From: an uncultured Ruminiclostridium sp.
GTDB lineage: Bacteria; Bacillota; Clostridia; Oscillospirales; Ruminococcaceae
Assembly: GCA_910588335.1 (NCBI GenBank)
Contig: CAJUQV010000011.1
Location: 25,805 to 89,804, forward strand
Length of the DNA: 64,000 nt
Direction of reading: 5' to 3'
Shown here: in pieces, positions 8,988 to 17,010 of the stretch
Layout: each line of letters opens with the position of its first letter
How positions within the stretch are numbered: the stretch's first letter is position 1
Translations under genes and position numbers: made by a program
Notes under the pieces: generated by a model
What the model was told of the DNA's origin: nothing
The model's database searches: none
Seen by the model: the letters and a program-made list of their open reading frames with translations, nothing else

Positions 8988-9644
8988 ATGCTTTCAAGAG
9001 AACGGATACTTAAACTTGAAATTCTGACTCCCGACGAGACACACACTAAGATACTTTCCGCTACAAATAAACAGTTTTCGCTTCAGAACAGCTCTACCGG
9101 AAGAGCCGATATGCTTCTTATCATAAAAGGACGAGGGCTTCCCGAAATCGACACGGAAAACGATGTGGACGTGATTGTTCATATGAAAAGCGGAGAAAGG
9201 ATAAGATATCCATCATACGTAACGGTTTCCACGGGATACCAGCTTAATGTGGTCATGAAAACCGACAAGCCGCATATGATGCAGGAACGCCGCCGCTACT
9301 ACAAGGTTGAGGCGGACATAAACTGTATAATAAACTCGATAGAAAGAAACGGCAGCAAAATTGCTCTTGAAACCCCGGCAGTGGCTCAAATAAAAGATCT
9401 TAACATAGGCGGAATCTTTTTGTGCATCTGCGGAGCCGACCTTCAAAAATCCGACTTGCTTATGCTGACCATTCTTTTTGAAACAAAAAACGTGGATATA
9501 GCCGCTGAAATAATAAGGGTTCAAACCAATGCCGCGGGCGACGTTACGGGCTACGGATGCCGCTTCACCAATCTTACCCCCACGGCTGAGGAAACTTTCG
9601 CCAAATATGTGTTTCGGGTACAGCTTGATAACTTTAAGGATTAA
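8988..9644 (+). CDS. PilZ-domain (YcgR-like) flagellar brake candidate
   Basis: YcgR-type proteins bind c-di-GMP and slow the flagellar motor or act on other effectors. The 218-residue protein has an N-terminal beta-rich domain (about 8-95) like the YcgR N domain, then a PilZ domain (about 98-215). The ligand motifs are recognisable but changed: the RxxxR motif reads RRYYK (residues 102-106, Lys for the second Arg) and the DxSxxG motif reads DLNIGG (137-142, Asn for Ser). c-di-GMP binding is therefore plausible but not assured. GGAGA precedes the ATG. It lies between the flagellar operon and a diguanylate cyclase, which supports a role in c-di-GMP control of motility. Confidence 0.82.
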   Translation: MLSRERILKLEILTPDETHTKILSATNKQFSLQNSSTGRADMLLIIKGRGLPEIDTENDVDVIVHMKSGERIRYPSYVTVSTGYQLNVVMKTDKPHMMQERRRYYKVEADINCIINSIERNGSKIALETPAVAQIKDLNIGGIFLCICGADLQKSDLLMLTILFETKNVDIAAEIIRVQTNAAGDVTGYGCRFTNLTPTAEETFAKYVFRVQLDNFKD

Positions 9645-9669
9645 AACAATTCCATTTTAAACTGACTTA

Positions 9670-9768
9670 ATACTAATTTTTAATCAAGTCTACAACTTGA
9701 TTAAAAATTGATATCAAATGAAATCTCACCCAAAACACTAATTCCACAGTTTTAAAAAGGATTAGTAT
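9670..9768. repeat. R element, composite
   Basis: The element runs from ATACTAAT to ATTAGTAT. The left module is a hairpin TTTTTAATCAAGT/ACTTGATTAAAAA. The right module contains CACCCAAAACACTAATTCC and a TTTTAAAAAGG segment. It fills the gap between the PilZ and diguanylate cyclase genes. Confidence 0.8.
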
Positions 9769-9841
9769 CAATTCCCCCATATTCGGATAATCGCGGATCC
9801 AATATTTTTCCCTTTTTACAGAGAGGAAGGACCGACTATTT

Positions 9842-11833
9842 ATGAAATTAAAAACGGTATTCAAAATTCTCATTATCTCGTCTATCCTGCTTCCGGCAAT
9901 GATAGTCGGAATCGTGGGAAGCGCCAGCTACGAAAACTTTTACGGAAGTATGGTATCTTCCGAGACCGCTTCCGTCGCATACAGCGCGGCAAAATCCCAA
10001 AGCATACTGTTTGACCGCTACGCGTCGGAACTGGCCACCATGGGACGGATGAGCATCATACAGCGCGCGGCAGGCGGAGATTATAACGCCATAAAGGATC
10101 AGGTGGACGAGCTGCTCCTTTCGAGAGTAAACGAGGACGCTGCCCTCAAAGACATTATTATAATGGACGGAAACGGATACTCGGTGGCTACCGCGGTACC
10201 ATCCTCTTTGGCGCAGACATACAAGGACTTTGACAAGCTGACGGCTATCCCCGACAACAGCGCTTATATCAGCGACATTTCATTTGACGGCTCAAAGTAT
10301 GAGGGCACCTCAATCTTCATCTACATAATAAAAGAAATAACCACCGCCACGGGCAGCAGAGGATATATCGGCGCCGCAGTCGATATGATGCCTCTTTGCT
10401 CAAGCCTCAGCGCAACCTCCTTCTTTAACAACAAGGGCGTTATTGTATTCATGGACTCTTTGGGCAACGCGCTTAACGTAAACGGCAATGCGGTGAGAAA
10501 CACTGATTGGGCGATTCCGGTTAATATCAGTCTTGACGCTTTAGCCAGCCTCGGCGAAAATAACAAGTACGCCGTGTTTAACGAAAACGGATATTATGGC
10601 GCTTACGGAAGAGTAAACGACAGCGGTTGGATGTGGATAGCCTCCTATCCCGCCTCGGCAGCTTCCTTTGACGCAATGATAGTCCTTATTATCGGTCTGG
10701 TGGTATTCGCGGTATTTATCGTAATCGACGCTGTTATTGCCTTTAACATCTACCGCCGCGCCATTACCCCTATCAGCATGGTTACTTCCGCAATGGAGGA
10801 AATAAATTCGGGGGACCGTCAAAAGCGGCTTCCCCGATTCAAGACGTATGAGTTTCAGGTTATATCGGAAGCTTTCAACTCTCTGCTTGACGAGTTTTAT
10901 GTTTCGGAGGACGTACATAAGACCATAGCCTCCTTGTCGGAAAGTATGCTGTTTGAATGGGATTTAAACGGAAAAACCTTGTATGTATCACAGAATTTCA
11001 GGGACACCTTTGATCTTGACTATGAAAAAGCCAACATTTTCGAGGACAGTTTCCTTTCCTCTCTAATGAGCGAGGTGGACGCAAGACACTTTGTGAAGGA
11101 TATGGGCACTCTTAACGAGGGGCTGAGGGAGTATGTGGAAAATGAATTCCAGATAAAGACCAGAAGCAACACCGAAATATGGGTAAACATTAAAGCCAGC
11201 GCCTTTACCAACCGCAGCGGAGTAGTCACCAAAATAATAGGCGTAATCACCGACATAAATAACAGAAAGAAATCCAGTCTTCAGCTTTCTCAGAAAGCCA
11301 GCTATGACTTTTTATCCCAGCTCTACAACCGGAGCACATTCCTAAAGGAGCTCCAGAAACTGCTTGATATGAAGAGAATAAACGAAAGGTATGCCATTCT
11401 CTTTATTGACGTGGACGACTTCAAGTTTATCAACGACCGATACGGTCACAATGTGGGAGACGAAGTAATAAAGTATGTTTCCGACACGATTAAGGAATGC
11501 CTTGGCAAAGGCGGTATTGCGGGACGCTTTGGCGGCGACGAGTTTGTGCTTTGTCTCACCGACAAGGAAAAGGTAAAGCATGTTGACGACTTCTCCATGT
11601 CAATTATCGACGCGCTTTACGCCGGATATAAATGCGAGGCGGCGGGAGTGACGCTGAACATAAACGCCAGCGTAGGTATAGCGCTTATTCCCGATCACGG
11701 AACAGGAGCCGAAGAATTGGTGGGCGCAGCAGATGAGGCTATGTACTTTGTCAAGAAAAACGGAAAGTCAAACTATCATATATACGATCCCGAAGCTGCA
11801 CCGGAACTTGACTTAGGGAATACAATAATTTAA
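9842..11833 (+). CDS. Membrane diguanylate cyclase (Cache-HAMP-PAS-GGDEF)
   Basis: This protein should make c-di-GMP from two GTP at the cytoplasmic membrane in response to an extracellular signal. It has an N-terminal membrane helix (about 8-28), an extracellular Cache-like sensor (about 35-270), a second helix (about 275-303), a HAMP-like linker with ITPISMVTSAMEEINSGD, a PAS domain (about 360-478) and a C-terminal GGDEF domain. The active site is intact: GRFGGDEFVLCL with GGDEF at about 564-568. The RxxD inhibitory site expected five residues before it is absent (the segment reads CLGKGGIAGRF), so product inhibition at that site is unlikely. AGAGGAAGGA precedes the start. It lies 40 bases upstream of parA. 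Confidence 0.94.
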   Translation: MKLKTVFKILIISSILLPAMIVGIVGSASYENFYGSMVSSETASVAYSAAKSQSILFDRYASELATMGRMSIIQRAAGGDYNAIKDQVDELLLSRVNEDAALKDIIIMDGNGYSVATAVPSSLAQTYKDFDKLTAIPDNSAYISDISFDGSKYEGTSIFIYIIKEITTATGSRGYIGAAVDMMPLCSSLSATSFFNNKGVIVFMDSLGNALNVNGNAVRNTDWAIPVNISLDALASLGENNKYAVFNENGYYGAYGRVNDSGWMWIASYPASAASFDAMIVLIIGLVVFAVFIVIDAVIAFNIYRRAITPISMVTSAMEEINSGDRQKRLPRFKTYEFQVISEAFNSLLDEFYVSEDVHKTIASLSESMLFEWDLNGKTLYVSQNFRDTFDLDYEKANIFEDSFLSSLMSEVDARHFVKDMGTLNEGLREYVENEFQIKTRSNTEIWVNIKASAFTNRSGVVTKIIGVITDINNRKKSSLQLSQKASYDFLSQLYNRSTFLKELQKLLDMKRINERYAILFIDVDDFKFINDRYGHNVGDEVIKYVSDTIKECLGKGGIAGRFGGDEFVLCLTDKEKVKHVDDFSMSIIDALYAGYKCEAAGVTLNINASVGIALIPDHGTGAEELVGAADEAMYFVKKNGKSNYHIYDPEAAPELDLGNTII

Positions 11834-11872
11834 GGAGAGCTTTAAAAGAGATTTTTAAAGCAAAAATACAAT

Positions 11873-12712
11873 ATGGCCAAAGTAATTGCCGTTACTAATC
11901 AAAAAGGCGGAGTGGGAAAAACCACCACTTGCAGTTCACTCTGCGGCTGTCTTGCCGCGATGAACAACAGGGTGCTGGCGATTGATCTTGACCCGCAGGG
12001 TAATCTTTCCTTCAGCTTGGGAGCGGACGCGGACGAGTGCTACACCGTTTACGATGTATTCAAGGGTTCCGTCAATCTGTATGACACCGTACAGCACACG
12101 GGCTGCTGTGACGTGGTACCCGCCAATATATTGCTTTCGGGCTGCGAGTTGGAATTAACCACGGTCGGACGCGAATATATATTAAGGGAACAGCTTAATT
12201 CGGTGGCCGGCGACTATGATTTTATAATAATAGATACGCCGCCCGCGCTTTCCATACTTACCATAAACGCGTATACCGCCGCCAACGAGCTGATTATTCC
12301 AATGATACCGGAGATACTTTCGCTTCAGGGGATAGCTCAGCTTAAGGAAACTATTTTAGCGGTCAAGAAATACTATAACAAGACGCTGGAAATACGGGGA
12401 ATACTGCTTAACAAATATAATCCGAGGCTTATTCTCACCAAAGAGGTTGAGGATCTGGCCAATATGATAGCAGAGCAGCTTGACACCGACGTGTTTGAAC
12501 AGAAGATAAGCAACAGCGTTGTGATCGCGGAGGCGCCCGCTCACGCTAAAACAATCATGGAGTACGCACCCAAGTCAAAGGCAGCCAAGGAATACACCGA
12601 TTTAATATATGAGATTTTGGGAATGGAAAAGCCGGTAAGGAAGGAGAAAAAGCAGGGCAGGGGCAGACCGAGAAAGCATCCGCTGCCGGATCCCGAAGAC
12701 GAGGAATATTAA
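11873..12712 (+). CDS. ParA/Soj-family ATPase with AT-hook-like tail
   Basis: ParA-type ATPases position chromosomes, plasmids or protein clusters by ATP-dependent nucleoid binding. The deviant Walker A motif KGGVGKTT is at residues 11-18, followed by IDLDPQGN and IIIDTPPALS, all typical of Soj/ParA. After the fold ends (about residue 250) there is a basic extension, KKQGRGRPRKHP, followed by an acidic end. GRGRPRKH resembles an AT-hook and could add DNA minor-groove binding. No ParB follows; the next gene encodes an unrelated 183-residue protein. The neighbourhood (c-di-GMP enzymes, flagella) suggests a role in placing a motility or signalling complex rather than plasmid partition, but that is inference. 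Confidence 0.92.
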   Translation: MAKVIAVTNQKGGVGKTTTCSSLCGCLAAMNNRVLAIDLDPQGNLSFSLGADADECYTVYDVFKGSVNLYDTVQHTGCCDVVPANILLSGCELELTTVGREYILREQLNSVAGDYDFIIIDTPPALSILTINAYTAANELIIPMIPEILSLQGIAQLKETILAVKKYYNKTLEIRGILLNKYNPRLILTKEVEDLANMIAEQLDTDVFEQKISNSVVIAEAPAHAKTIMEYAPKSKAAKEYTDLIYEILGMEKPVRKEKKQGRGRPRKHPLPDPEDEEY

Positions 12713-12768
12713 TGTCAATAAACCGATAAATATTCCCTATATAAAAATAGACAAGGAGATCTGCGAAT

Positions 12769-13320
12769 ATGTCAAGAAGCGCGAAAACCAAACACGTACT
12801 TGATTTAGTAGGATCCGAGTCTGTCAAAAAACCTGTTCCTTCTTCCCTGCGCGACCCGTCGGCAAAGGCGGGAGGAATCGGTTCCGTACTTCAAAAGCCC
12901 GCTTCGCCGCGCGAACGCGCCGAATTGGACATTGAAGCCATTTTCCGGGGAGTTACCCCACCGTCCGAGGCAGAAACAGCCGATACCTCAAATATGGAAA
13001 GCGTTGTTCTGAATCCGCCAAGCGCACCCAAAGCCCCGGAACCGCCAAAGGCGAGAGAGGGAATAACGGTAATCGTTACGGAACTTATCAATCAGGAGCT
13101 AAAAACAGTGGTGGAGAGGTTTAATTTAATCCCATCCGACAAAAATCTCTGGGAGCTAACGAGAAGCGCCGTGGAAACGATACGGCCCGAATTTTCGCGA
13201 AACGAAGAAGAATATTTTGAAAAGTGCGAAAGACTCAGACCGAGGGTTATCAAGGAAATGACCAGAGCGGCTATCAGGGTGATGGCTAAGGAGAAAAAAA
13301 AGACTGACGACGGAGCTTAG
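12769..13320 (+). CDS. Hypothetical partner of the ParA-like ATPase
   Basis: I do not recognise this 183-residue protein with certainty. The first 95 residues are low-complexity, rich in Pro, Ser, Ala and Lys, and probably disordered. The last 85 form a predicted helical domain (VTELINQELKTVVERFNL... ending AIRVMAKEKKKTDDGA) that faintly recalls the ComFB fold, a family linked to c-di-GMP in some bacteria; this is only a suggestion. AAGGAGA precedes the ATG. It sits 56 bases after parA, so they are probably co-transcribed. The stop codon TAG coincides with the left edge of MITE A copy 1. Confidence 0.75.
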   Translation: MSRSAKTKHVLDLVGSESVKKPVPSSLRDPSAKAGGIGSVLQKPASPRERAELDIEAIFRGVTPPSEAETADTSNMESVVLNPPSAPKAPEPPKAREGITVIVTELINQELKTVVERFNLIPSDKNLWELTRSAVETIRPEFSRNEEEYFEKCERLRPRVIKEMTRAAIRVMAKEKKKTDDGA

Positions 13321-13478
13321 GGCTTGTTTGAAAATAGAGGAAATGACGGATTTTTGGCACAAGATGGTTAGCTTAAAGAAAAAAACACAGTCAAACCACC
13401 GTTTTACATGGTTTTTTGGCGCAGAAGATGACCGTTTGGGGACAAAAAGACGGCGTTTCCGTTTTTTCAAACAAGCCC
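13320..13478. mobile_element. MITE family A, copy 1
   Basis: A 159-base non-coding element with inverted ends GGGCTTGTTTGAAAA and its complement, flanked on both sides by TA. Subterminal parts are also imperfect inverted repeats (GGAAATGACGGATTTTT against the complement of the right end). Two further copies lie at 38415-38574 and 46528-46686. TA flanks suit mobilisation by an IS630/Tc1-mariner type transposase, which is not encoded here. Confidence 0.85.
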
Positions 13479-13533
13479 TAATATTGATTGCAATTTTGTA
13501 TTGTTATAGGGATGTTTGAGAATAATGCAATGT

Positions 13534-13580
13534 AAATACCCGTTTGAAAAACTGATTTGGGTTTTCAAGCGGGTATTTTT
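13534..13580 (+). terminator. Rho-independent terminator
   Basis: AAATACCCGTTTGAAAA pairs with TTTTCAAGCGGGTATTT, ending in TTTTT. It would end the diguanylate cyclase-parA transcript, just after the MITE. Confidence 0.8.
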
Positions 13581-13664
13581 GGAGTTATTAAAAATAACCG
13601 GTGTAATTCTATTGTTTATTCAATATGACTTTACTAAAAAAATGAGTAAACAAGAAAATAATTA

Positions 13665-13693
13665 TTGCGTTTTTATCCAAAATATGTTACAAT
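13665..13693 (+). promoter_or_regulatory. Promoter of the class II aldolase gene
   Basis: TTGCGT (13665-13670), a 17-base spacer and TACAAT (13688-13693), about 64 bases before the aldolase start. Confidence 0.5.
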
Positions 13694-13756
13694 ATAAAGA
13701 AGAAAATTTTTTATGCTTTTTCCTCTTCCCGGAAAAAGCGGAAAGGAAAGATAAAT

Positions 13757-14620
13757 ATGTTAGTATCGGCAAAGGATATGCTTAATAAGGCTCGGGACGG
13801 AAAGTACGCGGTGGGACAGTTCAACATCAATAATCTTGAATGGACAAAATCCGTACTGCTTACCGCCGAGGAGCTTAAATCACCCGTTATTTTAGGCGTT
13901 TCGGAAGGCGCGGGAAAGTATATGTGCGGCTATAAAACCGTGGTTGGCATGGTAAAGGGAATGTTGGAGGAGCTTAATATTACCGTTCCCGTTGCGCTTC
14001 ATCTGGATCACGGCTCTTATGAGGGAGCAAAGCAGTGCATTGAAGCGGGCTTTTCTTCGGTAATGTTTGACGGCTCTCATTACCCCATAGCCGAAAACAT
14101 TGAGAAAACCACCGAGCTTGTAAAAATCTGCAACGAAAAAGGGCTGTCCATTGAAGCGGAGGTAGGCTCCATCGGCGGCGAAGAGGACGGCGTAGTAGGC
14201 ATGGGCGAATGCGCCGACCCCAACGAGTGCAAGCAGATCGCCGACCTCGGCGTTACCATGTTGGCGGCGGGCATCGGCAATATTCACGGTAAGTATCCCG
14301 ACAACTGGGCGGGCTTAAGTTTTGATACGCTGGCAGCGGTAAAGGAAAAGACAGGCGATATGCCTTTGGTGCTTCACGGCGGAACAGGTATTCCCGAAGA
14401 TATGATAAAGAAGGCCATTTCCTTAGGCGTAGCCAAAATCAACGTCAACACCGAGTGCCAGCTTTCCTTCGCCGACGCTACAAGAAAGTACATCGAAGCG
14501 GGCAAGGATCTGGAAGGCAAGGGCTTTGACCCCCGCAAGCTGCTTGCTCCCGGAGCAGAAGCCATCAAGGCTACTGTTAAGGAAAAAATGGAACTTTTCG
14601 GCTCCGTAGGCAAGGCATAA
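13757..14620 (+). CDS. fba: Class II fructose-bisphosphate aldolase
   Basis: This cytoplasmic zinc enzyme cleaves fructose-1,6-bisphosphate to dihydroxyacetone phosphate and glyceraldehyde-3-phosphate in glycolysis. The 287-residue protein has the family length and signatures: HLDHGSYE (catalytic Asp and first zinc His), EAEVGSIGGEEDG, the zinc ligand in GIGNIHGKYP and LHGGTGIP, and the phosphate-binding INVNTECQ. Tagatose-bisphosphate aldolase is a close alternative, but the FBA reading is more likely for a stand-alone gene. GGAAAGGAAAG precedes the ATG. It has its own promoter and lies upstream of the RNase P RNA. Confidence 0.93.
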   Translation: MLVSAKDMLNKARDGKYAVGQFNINNLEWTKSVLLTAEELKSPVILGVSEGAGKYMCGYKTVVGMVKGMLEELNITVPVALHLDHGSYEGAKQCIEAGFSSVMFDGSHYPIAENIEKTTELVKICNEKGLSIEAEVGSIGGEEDGVVGMGECADPNECKQIADLGVTMLAAGIGNIHGKYPDNWAGLSFDTLAAVKEKTGDMPLVLHGGTGIPEDMIKKAISLGVAKINVNTECQLSFADATRKYIEAGKDLEGKGFDPRKLLAPGAEAIKATVKEKMELFGSVGKA

Positions 14621-14682
14621 ATAAAATCTTCGGTTAAATACAGACAAATAATATAAAATATAAAATACCTGATAATAGCGAA

Positions 14683-15028
14683 AAAACGCAACTTCATTGC
14701 GCGAACGCGGGGAGAAATCCGTGAGGAAAGTCCGAGCATCACAGAGCGGGGTAGCTGCTAACGGCAGCCGAGGGCGACCTTAGGGCAAGTGCAACAGAGA
14801 TATACCGCCGCGAAAGCGGTAAGGGTGGAAAGGCGAGGTAAGAGCTCACCGGAACGCGGGAGACCGCGGTTCCCTGTAAACCCTACCCGATGCAACGCTT
14901 AATTGGTACGAAGGAAAACGCGTCTGCTCGGCGCGCTTCGGAATAAGCGGCTTGACTCTTCGGGCGACCGAAGAGGTAGATAAATGTTCGTGCGCGACAG
15001 AACTCGGCTTACAGATGAGGTTGCTTTT
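14683..15028 (+). ncRNA. rnpB: RNase P RNA
   Basis: This is the catalytic RNA of RNase P, which matures tRNA 5' ends. Recognisable conserved segments include GAGGAAAGTCCGAGCA, the AGCTGCTAACGGCAGCC stem, GGCAAGTGCAACAGAGA, GGTGGAAAGGCGAGGTAAG and the 3' conserved GATAAATGTTCGTGCGCGACAG. The ends pair as helix P1: GCAACTTCAT near 14688 with ATGAGGTTGC near 15014-15023. Length is about 346 bases. It lies downstream of fba in the same direction and is followed by a strong hairpin terminator. Confidence 0.96.
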
Positions 15029-15040
15029 AAAATAATAACA

Positions 15041-15090
15041 AATTAAAGGCTGCGGTCTCAATATGAATTGAGACCGCAGCCTTTAATATT
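15041..15090 (+). terminator. Terminator of RNase P RNA
   Basis: A near-perfect inverted repeat, TTAAAGGCTGCGGTCTCAAT against ATTGAGACCGCAGCCTTTAA, with AT-rich flanks, immediately after rnpB. Confidence 0.85.
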
Positions 15091-15178
15091 TCCGCGAAAA
15101 AGTTCTATTCCTGTCCCCTTAATCATACAATCAATCAGACAAACATCCTTGTACATTATACAGAAAGGAAGAACCGAA

Positions 15179-16633
15179 ATGTTTACTTACACCACCTCGC
15201 GAAAAAAGCTGCTGCGCACGATAATAATAATATTAGCCGTCCTGACGGTAGCCGCAATAATTTTCATGTCGGTGGCGAAGGGCTTTAAAGTAGCCGCCGC
15301 CGAAAAGAAAGTTCCCATCTATGCCGTCTCCCGCGCCGATAACCGTATCGCGCTCACCTTCGACTGCGCATGGGGCAACTCCAACACAGACCTGCTTCTG
15401 TCCCTTTTAAAGGAAGCGGGCGCTCCCGCCACGTTTTTTGTCACCGGAGAATTCTGCGATAAATACCCCGACGATGTAAAGAAAATATACGACGCGGGTC
15501 ACGAAATCGGAAATCACTCCGACATTCACCCCCACGTGGAAGGGATAAACATAAACGATCTTATAAGCGATACTCGCGAATGCTCAAGAAAAATAAAAAT
15601 GATAACGGGAAGCGAGCCTAAAATTTACCGCGCCCCTTACGGAGAGTATGACGACAACGTCGTCAGCACAATAGAAGGAATGGGGCTTAAAATGATTCAA
15701 TGGTCGGTGGACAGCATCGACTGGCAGGAACCCGACGCGGACACCATTACCGAAAGAGTAGTGTCCAAAACCGAATCCGGTTCCATTCTGCTTTTCCACA
15801 ACGACCTGCAAAACACCTCCCAAGCGCTACCCGACGTGCTTTCCAAGCTTAAACAAAAGGGATTTTCCTTTTCAAAGGTTTCCGATCTGGTATACTACGA
15901 CAGCTATCATATAGACAGCAACGGAATCCAGATTTACGACGCTTCCGCCCTTCTGCCTACCGCGCGTTACTCCGACAACTATCTGCTGGACGAAGCAATG
16001 GAGATCTTACGACAGAACCTTTCCTTACAAGAAATTTACGATTTGACCGGCGGAGCGAACCCCCAGCTTTTGCAGCGCACCGCTCCGCTTCTCGACCAGG
16101 CGCATCTGGCGGCGGTGCAGGAGGCTTCCTTTGAAGAGCTTAAGGAAGCTGTGGAAAATCTTGTTATCGCGGCAGAAAGATACGGCGCAGGCGAAAACAT
16201 CTATTCAACCACCGTTTACCCCGACTACTCCGCTCCCTCCGAAACCAACACCGATTACGGTTCGGATTACGGCCCGGACTACGGGTATACCGATGATTAC
16301 GGCTCTATCGAGGAAAGAGGCACCGGAGTGATAGACGACAGTATGTTTGAGGAAAATTCCGGAACAACCACCGCTTCTTCGGGCGCTCCGTCAAAGCCTC
16401 CCGTTGGCTCAATCACCACACCGGGCTTCTGGAACGACATAAAGGCCGGTCAACCCGTTATAACAACCACCACGGCGGCAACCACAACGGTGCCCCCCGC
16501 CACATCGGCGCAAACCACTACGACCCCGCCACAAACCACAACCGCGCCTCAAACTACAACCGCGCCGCAAACCACAACACCCCCTCAGACCAGCACCGCA
16601 ACGGCGGCATGGACACGGGAAGTGGTAAAGTAA
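15179..16633 (+). CDS. Membrane-anchored polysaccharide deacetylase (PdaB-like)
   Basis: NodB-type deacetylases remove N-acetyl groups from cell-wall or spore-cortex peptidoglycan outside the membrane. The chosen start (ATG 15179, after AGAAAGGAAG) gives 484 residues with a membrane helix at about 14-35. The NodB domain (about 45-240) shows LTFDCAWG (motif 1), NHSDIHPH (metal His), RAPYGEYD, WSVDSIDW and ILLFHND. The CAWG form of motif 1 is typical of sporulation PdaB-like members. A second part (about 270-390) is unclear, and the C-terminus is a long Thr/Pro-rich repeat with many QTTT units, likely spanning or binding the wall. An earlier start within the rnpB terminator is rejected. Confidence 0.92.
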   Translation: MFTYTTSRKKLLRTIIIILAVLTVAAIIFMSVAKGFKVAAAEKKVPIYAVSRADNRIALTFDCAWGNSNTDLLLSLLKEAGAPATFFVTGEFCDKYPDDVKKIYDAGHEIGNHSDIHPHVEGININDLISDTRECSRKIKMITGSEPKIYRAPYGEYDDNVVSTIEGMGLKMIQWSVDSIDWQEPDADTITERVVSKTESGSILLFHNDLQNTSQALPDVLSKLKQKGFSFSKVSDLVYYDSYHIDSNGIQIYDASALLPTARYSDNYLLDEAMEILRQNLSLQEIYDLTGGANPQLLQRTAPLLDQAHLAAVQEASFEELKEAVENLVIAAERYGAGENIYSTTVYPDYSAPSETNTDYGSDYGPDYGYTDDYGSIEERGTGVIDDSMFEENSGTTTASSGAPSKPPVGSITTPGFWNDIKAGQPVITTTTAATTTVPPATSAQTTTTPPQTTTAPQTTTAPQTTTPPQTSTATAAWTREVVK

Positions 16634-16702
16634 TACTAATTGGATATCCAAAGGTTAGTGCTTAGAGTGCGGTCTTTAATCAAATCTACAACTTGATTAA
16701 AA
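16633..16702. repeat. R element
   Basis: It starts ATACTAATT, carries GTTAGTGCTTAGAGTGC, then the hairpin TTTAATCAAATC/AACTTGATTAAAAATTG. It matches the reverse layout of the element at 9670-9768. Confidence 0.7.
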
Positions 16703-17010
16703 ATTGCTATAAATTCCGCAGTTTAAAATAGTTAAGTACCGGCCGCCATGTCAGGATCGGACGCCTCCATTCCGTTTCCGGCACGGCGGCGGTATATTTC
16801 GGACAGAATAATGTGAGTTAATGAAGGCTGCAAATAAATCACTTATCTTTGGTTCTACGTATTATTTAACCGAAAAATAACGGTAAAAGCCGCAATCCAA
16901 TTTAGTTACAAGATTGCGGCTTTTATTTTATTGTTTTTTCTTTTTAAGGCCAAAAAGGGATTGCTATTAGTCCCAAAGGTCGGAATAATTTCGCATCCTT
17001 TGCTTTCCTG
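16634..17010. other. Intergenic region: R element, hairpin and terminator
   Basis: These 377 bases hold an R element (16633-16702), a GC-richer hairpin (TACCGGCCGCC near 16736 with GGCGGCGGTA near 16788) of unknown role, and a terminator (16885-16930). I found no coding region. Confidence 0.6.
16885..16930. terminator. Bidirectional terminator between deacetylase and pcrA
   Basis: AAAAGCCGCAATC pairs with GATTGCGGCTTTT, flanked by T-rich sequence. It lies between convergent genes and could end both transcripts. Confidence 0.75.

Noticed and set aside
11873..12712. Plasmid or integrated element partition locus
   Set aside because: A ParA is present, but there is no ParB, no replication gene and the surroundings are chromosomal housekeeping genes.
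16736..16800. Possible SRP RNA or other structured RNA in the GC-rich hairpin
   Set aside because: GTCAGG and a hairpin are present, but the conserved GGAAGGAAGCAG segment of the SRP RNA loop is absent.
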